Source: Cycas panzhihuaensis (taxonomy: Eukaryota; Cycadophyta). Taken from it: DNA of 64,000 nucleotides. Numbering within the stretch: the stretch's first letter is position 1; the number at the start of each line of letters is the position of its first letter. The stretch covers positions 243,791,741-243,855,740 of the forward strand of contig CM041465.1 of NCBI GenBank assembly GCA_023213395.1. Direction: 5' to 3'. The notes below the pieces were generated by a model. The model was not told the origin of the DNA and did no database searches. It worked only from the letters and a program-made list of their open reading frames with translations. The position numbers were made by a program, and so were the translations under genes. Below are positions 20,892 to 33,648 of this stretch, piece by piece.

Positions 20892-23588
20892 TGTTTCCTA
20901 GCTACCAAGAATAGATATGTATAGGTTGATTTAGGTAAGCATAGGTATGCTTCTTCCTTTTCATCTTTGTTGTTTCTTTAGAAAGGTAGATAGAAGCATT
21001 GCCTCATTGCATAATTAACTATTATATTTGAGTGATCATTTTGCATCCATTGCTTGATCATGCTGCTTGTCATACTTTTTAGCCTATGATGGTCCGCGAG
21101 ACCTACTTTTCTGTAAGGTAGGCATCTCCATAGTGCTTTACAACCCTCTACGCTACCTCCACGTCACATTAGGCCTCGCTTAGTTGGTATGATCTGCTCA
21201 TACCCCGATCCTATGTACCCATCATGATATTTTTGGGATTTTTAGCTCTTGGTGCCTCATTTGGTATAGTTCACATGTCATCCAGACTATCCCTAGCCAC
21301 CTGGATAGAAGGGTTGGCCCCTCCTACGCCTGTCACCTCTTTTTAGGGCTCCTAGAACCTTAGCCATTTCCATTTTAACATTCTAGTCTTGCACTACTGT
21401 AAACTAAGCAGTACTACGAAGTTTACTATGGTACTATGAAGTTTATCGCAATGCAACTATTGTACTTTATTTTTTTTATCCACCATGGTAATTCTCACTT
21501 TTTTCGTAGAATTACTACATGGATAAGTGACTAACTCAGCCCTATTCGCACCCTAATTACTTGATTAGGGTTAGGATGAGTATATATCCTAAAAAGTTCC
21601 TCATTTCACATCTCTTGGCTCTCAAACATCATGTTCTAATGCTATAATTTTGCTCTCTTCCTCCTCTCCTTCATAGGTACACCTGTAACTCTATGTTTTC
21701 TACCATTCCAGCTTAGGATCTGCCTGTAGTAGCTCTGTCACATAGTGGGAGATGCTCCTTTAAGAATTTCTAAGCAAGATCTCTTTGGTTCCCCCTCAAT
21801 TTTGCCCAGCAACTATTTTCTATAGCTCCACTTTGGGAAATACCTTGCTAACCTTATAGGACCTACCCTCCTCCACTAGTTGTAGGGGTAGATCTGCCCT
21901 TAACTCAACCCAGTAAGTACCTGTTACCTTGATTTCCTTCCCATTTCTCCACTGGTTTTCTTTAGAAAATCTACGAGAGAGGGCTTACAAGGATTGGGTG
22001 AAGGGAGTAAGGTGGGATCCATCCCAGTTAGACCTACTCCTTAAGGGTAAACCCCTTCCCATCCTCTCTCTCTTATGCCCATGCTTTCCTTGAGCTAAGT
22101 AGGAGTGGGTGGAATCTAAGCCTATGTTGGATATCAGCGTATGCAGACCTTGCTGCACTAATTCCAATCCTACACAATCTTCTTCTGGGCCTTCTCTATG
22201 TCCATAACCTTGCCCAGCATCCATTCAAACCTTCAACGAGGCTTGCATGGTGATTCACTATCCGTAGTGACTTTATTACCTAAGCATCTCTCCTACATCC
22301 CACATCATTCATCCCCATGCTTATTTTCTGCTTATAGGCCATCACATAACCTTCACCTTATTGTATTTTGAGGCTATGTGGAGGGCCTTTTGCAGAGGGT
22401 TTTTCCATCTTGAGGCTACCCTTTCCTTCTTACTTGGTATGCATGGTCTTTCTTTGAGAAAAGCAGAATTATTTTTAGTAGTAGTTACACTAACTTAAAA
22501 TATAAAATTTCAGCATTCATATCATATCTTTGCCTATATAGTATTTTGTAGCCTCTTCTTGGAAGGGAAAACCTCTTGTGGATGCAGGTTTGAAGCAACG
22601 TTCATGAAGAGGAAGAATGTATGACTCTAAGTAAGCCTTCACCCTTCTTTCCTCTTCCACTTATTTCCTTCTTGGTACATTTACTCTTTTTTTTTTCTTT
22701 TCCTACTCTACTTTGTCTTTTGTATGGGGAAGGTAAGGAAGCCCCTATTTTCCACACTAACTTTGTTTACACACCAACTATATGTGAGAGGGCATACATT
22801 GTGTGCAAGTGAGGTTCTTTATCAACCGCTACACTTCCTGGGTATATGTCGTCTCTCTCTATCCACCCCTTTTTGTTTCATTCTCTTATCTAGTATCTAT
22901 TGCATTTTCTTAATAGATCACATAAAGGTAAAAAGGGTAATAAACTAACTACTTGCATTTGCTTTGCATAAGTATGTTGTGTGCTCATTTTTATAGGAAA
23001 AGGGTATAGTAGGGACTGCATTCTTCCCCTCTTTTCCTATCTAGTCTGAAAGCACCCTTAGTTGCACTTCACTTAGCTTGCATCCTTGAATGCATATAAG
23101 ACACTTGTTCCTTTTTTCTCTTATCCTTTTGTTATTGAAAAGAAAAGAGAGAGAGGGAAAGTAGCTCTTAGTCATCCTTTTTCCCATCCCTTTCCCTAGT
23201 TAGATTTGCTTTAGGCCAATTAACCTAAGGGAAGCCTACCTACATCTGTCCTCAGCCATTTGCCTATACTCTTCTATCTCATGCTCCTTCACCATAGGAA
23301 CCCCTCCTTCGAGGGTCTCTCCTCTTCCCTTCCATCCATCCAAAGGTGGGAGGACCTTCCTCTTTGAGACCATCTAGGGTACCCCTGCATGTATCTCCCC
23401 TCTTGGATTTAAAAGCTACTCTGAGGAAGTTGGGTGCCATTCGCGGGTCCCGAACTCACGCTCTGATGCATAGACACCTTGTGTGGTGTTCCCTCTTGCT
23501 TATAGGTTTCCATCTATACCCCCAGCATTAGCTATTGACCACCTCAATTTCTATCAAGCATATTGACCATCCTGTAAACGCGGTTCCA
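20892..23588 (+). repeat. 3' LTR of element A (2697 bp)
   Basis: It matches 6560-9382. It lacks about 125 bp present in the 5' LTR after the 'taccttg' near 21930, with short matching words at the break. It ends CGGTTCCA followed by the right target duplication GGATC. Confidence 0.9.
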
Positions 23589-23593
23589 GGATC
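23589..23593 (+). repeat. Right target-site duplication of element A
   Basis: GGATC, partner of GGATT at 6555-6559. Confidence 0.75.
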
Positions 23594-24260
23594 CATGAGT
23601 AATCCATTCTTTGTAACTACATGACCTAATAAGGTCCTAAAAGGTACCATAATGATAAATTTTATGGGGTTTAAGCATAATTTATTTTCTCTATATATTT
23701 CAAGAACTGGACATAGGCAACCAAGGTGATCTTTCAATAGCGTAAACAATGTCCAGTTGTATACTTTAATTATTTTCCCTATTATTTTCTTAAAAATATT
23801 AAGAATTACTCTTTGGAATATAGTAGGAGCATTAGTCAATCTAAATGGCTTTATTCTAAATGCATATGTGACTCATTCTATTATGAAAGTTATCTTTAAT
23901 TAATCCTCTGGTGCAAACCAAATCTAGTTATATCTGTTGAATCCATTTGTGAATGAGTAGACCTCATGTCCCACAACTTTCTCTAAAATGTCTTTAGTAA
24001 ATAGGATCAGGAATGGATATTTCTTTATTGCCTTATTTAAGGCCTTATAATCAACACAAACTCTAAGGTTTCTATTTTTATTGGGGGAAACTATAATAAG
24101 ACTCATTCATTCACTATTTTTGACTTCAAATATGTAATCTACTTCTAGTAGTTTCTCAAGTTTAGCTTTCACTTTTACCTTATATCTTGGATTCATATAG
24201 TATGTTCATTGTCTTACTAGTTTAGCTCCCTCTGCTAATTTGATCTTATGCTCACCTAAT
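23594..24260 (-). pseudogene. Element D reverse transcriptase, first part
   Basis: Minus-strand RT pieces read NRNLRVCVDYKALNKAIKK (about 24080-24030), HEVYSFTNGFNRYN, then TNAPTIFQRVILNIFK, HLGCLCPVLEIYRENKLCLN and LLGHVVTKNGLLMDP. The last word breaks exactly at element A and continues at 6554 as NKVAII. The catalytic YxDD region is decayed. The order and motifs are Ty3/gypsy. Confidence 0.75.
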
Positions 24261-26140
24261 TCAAGTTGGATGACTTTTAAATCCTTTTAGGACTAGGCAA
24301 ATATGTCCTTATACTCTAGAAATAATGAAGTAGCCTACTGCACCATTTTCTCATTCCAATAATCTCGCATACTAACCATCTGAGGTTGTTCCTTTATTCT
24401 AATATTGATTTCCCTTATCTTTAATTTTTCTCCCTCCATTGTTTTACCATTTGGATTTATTGTATAAGAAGGCATAATATCTATGGTACATTCTCCATAT
24501 TCTAATGTATAATAGCTTAGAGGAATAGATTGAATTTCTTACTAAATATTCCCTTCTCATTTGGCCTTTAACCAAAAGCAATATTTTTTTTTCCATACTT
24601 TTTTCCTTAAATATTTATAAAAATCTCTTAATATATTTGTCTTTACTATAATAAATGAAAGTTTGGTAGAAATTATCTACCACTGAATCCCATTTTATTA
24701 ATTTTATTTTTTCACAAGAATTATGCTAAACTATCAAAATTCCTTTAAAATTCATCCCCCAATATCATCTCCATTCCAACAAAAAAGGGAGTTCATTTTT
24801 TTGAAATCTAATAATTTTTTTTTTACTTATTTCTTACCAAGAATTAAATAATTATGCATATGCATCATACCATAATCGTGCTTAGCCTATCAAAGAATAA
24901 GGAAATACAAGATACCAAAATAATTACTATTATTTTTTTTTTTTAATGTCAATACATTATTCTAGATATTTTTGGATTGGTTTGGACAACCATCATATTT
25001 AGGTAATTCATAAAATATTTTAGTAGAAGCTAGTTTCCCTTGTACATTCCTCTCTATTTGCAGTAGCTCTGATTGTATATTTTCTCCTCCCTCCTCTTCT
25101 AAAGAATCTACATATAATTCCAAATGATAACATGAATCCAATTTCATTTTTTCCCAAGTGTTATGAAGTTAATTCAACATGTAAGATGATGAAGGGATAT
25201 TTAGCAATGTTGGTTGTATTTAAAAAGTCAACCCAGAACAAGGACTTACTATCAATTCTATAGTGGCAATTGTGGAGAAATCTCAACCTTCATCTTTAAT
25301 TTTCTCTATATGTGGTCCATCTAAACACAAGGGAAAGGTTGTAGTCTTTTCTTCTATTGGCAAAGTAAAAGTGTATTTTCCCCAATCTTAGATAGATTTC
25401 ATGGCTAATAACCAATATCTCCCCAACAAGGCTAGGTAGATCCCCCTTTGAGCTTATATTCAAACTACCACAAAATCTAATAATATGGTAGCTTATGCCA
25501 TAGATACTAGGACATTCAACAGTATACCCATAGGCCTCACCTATAGTTGATTAGTTAATCTAATGGAATAATAAGGGATAACCACATTGGGCCTTCCCAA
25601 GGCTATCTATAAAGATTTAGATAACACATTCACTCCTGAGCCCCCATCCATAATTATTTTATATAAGGTTGTTCTAGAGACCATAATTGGGACTCTAGGG
25701 TTTACTCTTATATATTTTATAGCCCTAAGCACCATTTTTCCAATTTGTTCCAGTTCTAATTACTTGAAGTAACCTTCTTCCCACCTTTTGAATACAACTA
25801 ATATAGGAATTGATACTCCTAATTCAATAAGTACATCTTTTATGATTTGTAACTATTGCTAAGGATTTATACCTTCTTGTAGTTTCATCACTTTCCTCTT
25901 ATAATGTAAGACTTTAAATCTTTCTTATTGTAATTCTTCTTGTTGTGCTTCCATTATAACATCTTGAAGGAGTTTTACTTCTTCTTACAGTCATTGTTTC
26001 TCCACTATTAGATTTGGAAAATCATCTTAGGGAGGAGGTCTCATTGTCCTTTTTCTATACATTTGTAAGTACATCAAATTTTCTTGGTCCAAAACTATAT
26101 CTAATAAACTTTCATTTTGAATTTTATTATTCTTTAGGTA
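24261..26140 (-). pseudogene. Element D protease and linker region, heavily decayed
   Basis: The region lies between RT (left) and the gag zinc knuckle (right) on the minus strand, where gypsy protease should be. It is very AT-rich with many stops. I could not pick out a convincing D-T/S-G motif. The plus-strand frame at 25587-25772 is a shadow. Confidence 0.4.
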
Positions 26141-27201
26141 GTTTGCCTATTCGTGATCTATTGGCCCATATTCTTCACAAATAAATTCTTCTCCTTTATT
26201 TTTCAATGGATACTCAAATCTATAATGTTCCCATCTTTGACATAAGAAACATCGAATTAGTATTGCTTTTCCTTTATATTGCTTTGGCATTCTACGTTTT
26301 ATTCTTTATGAATAAATATTATGAACTTCTCCTTTATTTCTTTTGGGTCTAAAATAACATTCCCATATATTTTGGTTGTTCCTTTGATATTTATTGCACC
26401 ATTTCATTAATCCTCCATTCTCATTCTTTAGGTCCCCTTGTTGATTACAAGGTGAGAGACACCAAATATTTTCCCTTGAATTTTCAAGTCACAAATAAGA
26501 TAATGTTGTGCGTAACTTCTCTAGCTCCTGATTATGTTACATGTTGATTGGGATAGAAACTAATAGTTATTGCTTTAATGCTTCTACCTCCTTCTTCAAT
26601 GCTTAAATTTATGGATTTGTACCCATTTGCAGTGTTTGTATAGACTATGTTATAATGACTATTATTAGAAAATACATTAATGATTATGTCGCCATTTAGA
26701 AGTAAGCTAATTTCATTTGATTTTCAAATTTAAGAGCCAACTCCCTTACTTATTCATAGCTATTCACTGGATGTAGAATTACCTTATTCATAGTATCAGT
26801 CCTTGCACAAAATATTCCATTACCAACATGGGATTGATCACCATCATAGAATGCATTTTATTCATAATGACTCTTATTCTTCCATCAAAATCATTAATAA
26901 ATTCCCTAAGATGTTACCAAAACTCTTCCAAAGCCTATAAAATAGCTATTGTATCTCTCAAATTTTAGAATCTATTTAAAAACTTCTCTTGTAATTGCTC
27001 CTAGTTTAATTATAATGTTGCTACATACTAAAACCATGCAATGACTAATTCTCTCAATGTTGAAAACAAAAAGGGATTTTATTTCTCCTTAATCCATAAT
27101 TCTTTTAATTTGGATCATATTTTGAATAACACCAAGTGATTACCTAGATCCATAGATCCATCAAACTAGAGGCTTAAGAACATTGAGCCACTTTGCATAA
27201 T
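26141..27201 (-). pseudogene. Element D gag with zinc-knuckle remnant
   Basis: On the minus strand CFLCQRWEHYRFEYP (about 26260-26210) is a CCHC knuckle whose last Cys has become Tyr. To the right, decayed gag core words read in shifting frames, such as a 'NKMHSMMVINPMLVMEYFVQGL' type stretch near 26850-26800. This resembles the retrotransposon gag core before the knuckle. The frame is split from the D leader by the LINE. Confidence 0.55.
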
Positions 27202-27223
27202 GATACAATGGGTTATACTCACT
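27202..27223 (+). repeat. Left target-site duplication of the LINE (22 bp)
   Basis: It begins GATACAATGG and ends ACTCACT. It matches 33627-33648 (GATATAGTGA…ACTCACT) at 18 of 22 positions; all four differences are transitions. Confidence 0.85.
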
Positions 27224-27899
27224 CTTATTATGTTGTGGACCTATCACTTTCTCTACTATGTTAGGGTTTTCATCGACATGAAGAAGGAAGATTAGTTCAA
27301 TCTTGGTAATGGCACTAGTTTTTCAGTTTGGAGAATGAGTGTGGGGCTGCCCAATTGTGTTTTAGCCAGGCAAGCAAGATGAACCATCTCAAACTAAGAA
27401 GTCATATGATGGATTTGGAAGATTCATAGGATCAATACAATGCCCAAAGTTGGTGTTCATAGAAGTTCAAAGGTGGCAATTAGAGACACTTGGATTGGCA
27501 GAGTCATGGTGGATAAAGATCGAGTCCCAGGTCATATCCTTTAAACTTGGGCTTGTTTAGGAGATCATAGAGAGAGGGCTTAGTCCCAAATAACTATGTA
27601 AGGGATGGATTAATCTTGTTGAAGTTTTTTATAAATTAGAAAGATGCATGACTAGGAGAAGATACTTTTATAGGAGGTGACTGAAATCAGGACCACTAGT
27701 TGGAGTGCTACACCAGATTTAGAGAAGAGGTAGGACAAGGTTACATCCCCACAGAATCAGAGGAAATGAGGATGCAGAAAGGTCTACAGGTTAAAAGAAA
27801 GAGAACATACATTACATTGAGAAGCAAGACCTAGACCTATAAATAGATCCAACTATTAGATCTCTACCAAAAAATAGTGAGGACTACCTATTCAGATGA

Positions 27900-28809
27900 G
27901 TTTTTTATGTGCTTAATTTTATGATGCAGGAAACTGTCATGGATCCTCTATTAAATCAGATAGAACTATCACCAAATCCTAACTAGACCCACTCTTCTTT
28001 AAATAGGAAATCATACTTAGATGCTCTAAGTAATGTTGAAATGGAAACATTTGACATAAACCCTATAATAGATAATGACATGATCAAAATTCCTATTCTC
28101 AAGAGGCTATCAGATATGTTGGAAAAATACTAGGGTAACATCCTAGCCAGGCCCCAGGCTAGGAGTAGATCCCATAACAAAGTAGTTAATCCAATGCTGG
28201 AAGCTGAAGGGCCTGATTTAGGTTAAAACACTCCTTAAAGGGTGTGTTATTTTTAAGTTCTTATGTTAAGAGGATATGGTAAATATTCTATTAAAATCAC
28301 CCTAGATGATAGGAAGGAAGGTGATCCTAATAGAGAAATGGCATCCAGACTTTGATCCGATTGAAGGCTCCATAAAGAAAATTCCTTTATGGATTCAATT
28401 ACCAGGCCTTCCACTTTATGCCTAGGATCTTAATGTCATTAAAGGGGTAGTAAAGCCTATAAGGCCCCTCCTAGTGGTGGACTCAGCTACAAAGAGTAGG
28501 ACTAGATTAGTTAATGCTAGGTTCTATGTTTTGGCCAGAATAGATAAACCCCTTCCTAAGCGAGTGATAATTAATAGTTTTGGGTGAAACAAAGAATAGA
28601 AACTATTGTATGAGCTAAAAAATGTGAGATGTATAAAATGTAAACATTTAGGGCATCTTTCTCATAGCTACCCAGGTGAGCCAAATCCAAATGTTATGGA
28701 TCCCTTTGACAAGGATGAAAAGTTAAAGGAAGATAAGAAAAAGTATGGCCCCAAGGTGGGTCCTAAAGAGACAAAAAGGAGTGAAGAAACCCAAACTAAT
28801 GCTGGATAG
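27900..28809 (+). pseudogene. LINE ORF1: DUF4283-like with zinc knuckle
   Basis: ORF1 of plant LINEs binds the element RNA. Visible words in order are WHPDFDPIEGSIKKIPLWIQ and LPGLPLYA (DUF4283-like, about 28340-28425), VVDSATKSRTRLVNARFYV, and CIKCKHLGHLSHSYPG (about 28630-28680). The last is a CCHC knuckle whose final Cys is Tyr. A charged, low-complexity tail follows. Stops break the first half, and the N-terminal limit is uncertain. The 27224-27900 stretch probably holds the 5' untranslated region and ORF1 start. Confidence 0.7.
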
Positions 28810-29298
28810 CAACCTAATCTGTCATAGGTTGGGCAAGATCCTAATCTAATTAAGATAGGACACGGTCTAAATATGGATGAAGAAGATACCCTATTTGAAG
28901 AGGAGGAGGTCAAACTGAGGGCTCCCCTAAATTCCTCATAGTTTCAATATGTAGAAAACTAGTATGGAAATAAGAAGGATCTCCCTCAAAGGGAAGAAGA
29001 ACTCATCCCATATAGACATGAGGAGTAAAGGAAATTAGAGAAGGTCTAGAGGGTCAGAGATATAGGGAATAAGGATGTTACTAAGGAGTTAGACTTCACT
29101 AGAGGACCCGAATTTGGCAATAAGAAGAGGCTCAGGAGGCCATCATCAAAGGTGCTATGTGAAAGCGAGGTAACACTTCAGATAGATTAGGGGACACAAT
29201 ATACCCTAAGGGATGGAGGAATAAGGTAGAGGCCCAAAATAAAAAGTAAGAGATAAGGATATTTTAGGGTCCAAGGAGAAGGGGGGGGAGAAGTCATT

Positions 29299-30005
29299 AT
29301 GAAACTTACCTCTTGGAATATACAGGGCATAAATGTCCCATCTAAATATAGAATGGTTAAAGATCTGTGGAATCATATGAAGTTGGATATTCTTCTAATT
29401 TGGGAGATTAAATTGTTAGCCAAGAATAGAGAAAACATCAAGAATAGAATATGGAAGGAAGTTGAGTGGATCACTTTAGATAGGATTAAGGGCTTTAGTG
29501 GACTAGCCACTATGTTGAACCCCAAAGGATGGGAGGGTGAGGCTTGCCTCATTAAGGATCATTTTATATCTAGTTGGCTAACAAGAAAAAAATCCAATAG
29601 CAAGTGGCTAGTCACTAATGTATATACCCCCCTAATATAAGAGGGGAGGAAGCATCTATAGATCAGGCTATTAGAGGTCCACAAGGAGTGGTTAAGCCCT
29701 TGGCTAATTGCTAGTGCTTTTAATATAGCCCTATCCCTTGATGGAAAGAAGGGGGGTTAGATCAAGTGGACAAAAAGCATGGATGACCTGGGGGACTTTA
29801 TGTAGAAGGGAGGCTTGATGGATGTCCCTCTGAGAGGTGCCAAGTTTACTTAGTATAATAGAAGATTAAGAGCTAATCATATCTAGGTCAGATTAGATAG
29901 ATTAGTTGTTAACTATGCTTGGGCAAGTCAACATAGTAACATTAGTTTAGAAGCTCTATCAAAGATAGGATCAGATCATTCCCCACTAGTGTTAGGATTT
30001 GATTG
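29299..30005 (+). pseudogene. LINE ORF2 endonuclease domain
   Basis: The frame starts MKLTSWNIQGINVPSK, the standard apurinic-endonuclease-like beginning (S-W-N-x-x-G). It continues with DILLIWEIKL, where the Glu fits the catalytic Q-E-T/I-K site, and NVYTPLI. After a stop at 29638, words such as GGLMDVPLRGAKFT and SKIGSDHSPLVLGFD continue; the last is the conserved S-D-H near the domain end (about 29970). This enzyme nicks target DNA to prime reverse transcription. Confidence 0.8.
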
Positions 30006-30501
30006 AAATAAAGGTTATATGGGTGCCCATTTTTTCTTTGAGTTAATATAGACAAAGGACTTAGACCTTCAAAATTTGTTGTCAGAATGGTGGAAGACCC
30101 CTGTTTACATTTGTGCAATGTGGAGACTTTTAAAAAAACTAAACTAGGTGAAACATTAGGTCAAAGTATGGAATAAGATTTCCTATGGAGATATCTTTAT
30201 TAAAAAGGACTAGATATTAAGATGAGTTAAAGGTTCTAAAGGATCAAATTCAGGAGCAAGGGAGGTCCATGTCCTAGACCAGAAAGAAAGAAGACTTCTA
30301 TCCAAACCAGAGGGAGTCTTGAATAAGGAGGAAATCTTTTGGAAACAAAAGTCTAGAGCCTTATGGCTTGCCAAAGGAGGCAGAAATATAAAATTTTTCC
30401 ATATGATAACTATAAAATATAGATCCTATAGTCATATTAAAACTCTATTAAATAAGCATGCAGAGGAGATTTCAGACTAGAAAAATATCAAGGATGTAGC
30501 A

Positions 30502-31466
30502 GTGGAGTATTTTATAGAGTTATACAATGAACCAAGTTGTGTTGATGAGGTAGCTAGAAGGGAGGGATTAGCTCTAATTCCCAAGAAGTTTGGAAGTACC
30601 ATGAACAAAGTTTTAGAAGCCCCTTTATTACTAGATGAGGTGAGGAAATCTATTTTTGGCATGAAGAGGGAGAAAGCTCCTAGACCTAATGGCTTTCCCC
30701 TGGGTTTCTATCAACAATATTGGGATATCATAAAAGATGACCTCCTTGAAGTTGTAAAGGAATTCTTTGAGAATTATAAGATCCATAGAGAATGGTAAGC
30801 TGCCTTCCTAGTTTTAATCCTTAAGAAAGGTGATGCAAAGAGAATGGAAGATTTTAGGCCTATTAGTCTGTGTAATATGAAGTATTTTAGCTAAGATCTT
30901 AGCCAATAGGTTAAATGAATTTCTTCCCTTAATTATAGGCCTAAATTAGGATGGGTTTATAAAGGGAAGATAGATATTGGATGGCATCATTATGGTCCAT
31001 GAAATTATCCACTCAACCTATGAGAGGAAGGAGTCTGGGATGATTATTAAGTTTGATCTTTCAAAGGCCTATGATGGGGTTTCATAGGGATGTTTGTTAG
31101 ACTACATTAGTACCTTCGGCTTTAGTGATCATTAGAGAAAATAGATTGAGAGACATATCTCAAAACCTACTTTTAGATTGAACATAAATGGCACTTCAAC
31201 TTCCTTCTTTCCATGTTATAGAGGCCTTAGACAAGGGGATCCCTTGGCCCCTTATTTATTTATTATCATGGCTAAATTAATTAGTAGGTCCATGGAGGAA
31301 GCCAGGATATCCAAGACGATTGTGGGCTTAAAATACACTTCAGGTGTCGATAATGTTACCCATCGACATTTTGTGGATGATAACATTTTGTTGAGCAAGG
31401 CTTCTATAAGGGAAGCTAAAGACATAGAAACTCGGTTAGAAAGGTTTGAGGTAGCTATGAATTAGA
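30502..31466 (+). pseudogene. LINE ORF2 reverse transcriptase domain
   Basis: The order is EVRKSIFGMKREKAPRPNGFP, then RMEDFRPISLCN near 30850, FDLSKAYDGV near 31055 (first catalytic Asp), RGLRQGDPLAPYLFIIM near 31225, and HFVDDN near 31370. The FVDD replaces the usual F/YADD and retains both Asps. Frameshifts occur near 30885 and stops elsewhere. Clearly L1-type non-LTR RT. Confidence 0.85.
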
Positions 31467-31789
31467 AGGTAAACTTAGATAAGAGTAACATCTTATTTCT
31501 TAACACTATGGAGAGGACTCAAAGATCTATTAGTAGGATCCTAGAAATGCCCAATAGGTTGTTGCCTACCTTATAACTCAAAATATCTCTATTTATTAGT
31601 AGAATGGAGAAGGGCCTTTGGAACTCAATCATTAGTAGGGTACAAAGGAAGCTAGTAGGATAGAAGGGGGTCTTACTGAGTTAGGCTGGGAAACTTCAAT
31701 TATTAGTGGCCTTCTTCAGAGTATCCCTACTTATATAATGTCTTTGTTTAGGTGTCTTATAAAGGTCAAAAATTCCCTTGAGTCTATCT

Positions 31790-32690
31790 AAAAAAGATTC
31801 TTATGGTTTAGGGCTGAGGATAGGGAGAGAATCCATTTAGTATCCTGGGAGAAAGTGTGCCTTCCTAAATGGGAAAGAGGCTTGAATGTTAAGGATATAG
31901 CTTTCTTCAATAGAGATTTGGTCACCAAATTGGGTTGGACCCTAGCTATTAAGGAGGAGAGGCCTTGGTACAAAATTATTGCTCAAAAATACCTTAGGGA
32001 TAATCAATATTTAAAGAATATTACCATAAGAAAATAGGGATCTTCCATATGGAGGAGTCTAATGTGTGCAAGGAAGATGCTGGTGATGGGGGCCTAGTGG
32101 TACTTAGGGGATGGAAAATCTATTGACTTCTAGGAGGATATCTAGTGCGATCATACCTAATTAAATAAGAGACCTATCCTTGCACCTTTGTAGGCAGATT
32201 TTGAAAGCCTTTATGGAAAAAAAAGGTGAAAGATTATTGGGAGATCTAGGAAGATATGAAGAAATCCCCCATGATTAGGATGATGAACACCAAATTACAA
32301 CTCTTAGGAATGAGATAAATAAAATGTACATCCCTATATTTCCTAAAGAAGATGCTCTGGTTTGGCCTGGGTCCCCCTTTGGGAGCTATACAGTTAAATC
32401 TAATTATCTATTTCAGATTTCTAAGAAAGGTATAAATGGAAATAAGCTCCTACATGGAGTGTGGAAAATGGGATTATTACCCAAGATTTCCATCTTTTGG
32501 TGGCTTTGTCTCAAGAATAATATCCATACCTTAGATAACCTAAGGAAGAGAGGCTTCTCGATGGCTAATAGATGCATCCTCTACCTTTAAGAGGAAGAGT
32601 CATTAGTTCACATTGTCTTGCATTATACCTACTCTATGGAGTTATGGTCAAAGTTGTGGAGTTCCTTTGGGGTAACCTAGGTCCCTCTTA
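31790..32690 (+). pseudogene. LINE ORF2 linker and zf-RVT region
   Basis: WEKVCLPKWERGLNVKDI near 31850 is the conserved 'CxPKxxGGLGxRD' type stretch. Then FGSYTVKSNYLF, KMGLLPKISIFWWLCLKNN and a Cys/His segment CILYL…ESLVHIVLHY…LW (about 32575-32650) mark the zf-RVT domain found after RT in plant LINEs. Some Cys positions are lost. Confidence 0.75.
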
Positions 32691-32989
32691 AATCTGTCAA
32701 GGATCTAGTTGAGGTATGTATTAGTCCCTTCAAATGCAGGACCCTGAACTCCTTATAGATAACATCCTTACCCACACTGTTATGGAATATATAGAAAGAA
32801 AGGAATAGGTCCATATTTCAAGATAAAAGAATAAATAAATCAAAACTCTTTAGGATTACTATGGATGCCTTGAAAGAGACCCTTAAGGAGAAGGAATATT
32901 GTTCTATCTTTCCTAAGGATAGGAAGATCCTTACAAATTAGGACATTGAGAACATCAAACTTAAATTTAAGGATAAGAGGTAAGGAATC

Positions 32990-33483
32990 TAGAGTCTTCC
33001 TCCACATGATTGGGTTAAGGTAAACTTTAATGGAACATCAAAATGAAATCCTAGTGAGGTGGGGGGTAGTGGGATCTTTAGAGATAGAGAAGGTAAGATA
33101 ATTTAGGCTTTTAGTAAATATTATAGCACCCAGACTAATCACAAGGTAGAGCTTAAAGGGATGTATAGAGCTATGGACCTAATATCCAGAGAGGGCCGCT
33201 TGAGAGTCATAGTGGAAGGGGACTCTCTAAATGTGATAAAACTGGTTAGAGGGGAAGTGAAGCTAGACTGGAAGCATTAAGCTATGATCAATAATATGAA
33301 AACTCTACTCTAAAAGAGAGAAAATGTTCAAATGAATCACATTTATAAGGAAGGAAACAAGGCAGTTAATCAACTTAGAAACTAGAGGGTTTAGCTCAGA
33401 AGGAACAAGATCTAGAAGGATGATTTGCCTACTAAGATAGTGGGTCTAGTTAGAAAGGACTTGGGGGGTATAAACTCTAGTTG
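32990..33483 (+). pseudogene. LINE ORF2 C-terminal RNase H
   Basis: Visible words are VKVNFNGTSK (33016 on; the usual catalytic Asp of NxDG is Asn), GGSGIFRDREGKII, ELKGMYRAMDLI, VIVEGDSLNVIKLVRGE and NHIYKEGNKAVNQL. This is the plant RVT_3-type RNase H domain that closes many plant L1 ORF2 proteins. Two or three TAG stops interrupt it. With Asn at the first site it would be inactive. Confidence 0.75.
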
Positions 33484-33617
33484 AGATAGTTTATGATAGG
33501 TCTATATAAATAGCTAGGCCATAGGCTTATCATGTTTGATCTTTATAGCCAAATTGGTATATTTTGTATAGGGGTTAAGGTCCCCTTCTAATCCCCTGGT
33601 TTATTTAAACCACATAC

Positions 33618-33626
33618 AAAAAAAAA
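33618..33626 (+). other. LINE poly(A) tail
   Basis: Nine A residues directly precede the right target duplication. Confidence 0.85.
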
Positions 33627-33648
33627 GATATAGTGAGTTGTACTCACT
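33627..33648 (+). repeat. Right target-site duplication of the LINE
   Basis: Partner of 27202-27223; four transitions separate the two copies. Confidence 0.85.

Larger units (their letters stand above)
6560..23588 (+). mobile_element. Complete Tat-type Ty3/gypsy element A (17 kb)
   Basis: The element has two LTRs (6560-9382 and 20892-23588), a PBS, gag, a protease region, RT, RNase H, integrase, an opposite-strand gene, a separate archaeal-type RNase H and a polypurine tract. This matches the Tat lineage, known for its extra RNase H and large size. It sits inside the RT of minus-strand element D with a 5-bp duplication. All main frames carry stops, so it is not autonomous. LTR divergence (about 18 mismatches, 16 of them transitions, in the first ~165 bases) points to an old insertion. 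Confidence 0.9.
27224..33626 (+). mobile_element. Full-length LINE (plant L1 type), decayed
   Basis: About 6.4 kb with ORF1 (DUF4283-like and zinc knuckle), ORF2 (endonuclease, RT, zf-RVT, RNase H) and a 9-base poly(A) tail, flanked by a 22-bp duplication. The target is the leader of element D, about 15-20 bp from D's primer-binding site. Both ORFs are broken by many stops, mostly TAG. The endonuclease start and 5' region are present, so it is not 5'-truncated in any obvious way. Confidence 0.9.

Noticed and set aside
33000-33480. RNase H in 33000-33480 as another Tat archaeal-type RNase H element
   Set aside because: It is continuous with the LINE ORF2 zf-RVT region and lies before the LINE poly(A) tail and target duplication, so it belongs to the LINE.
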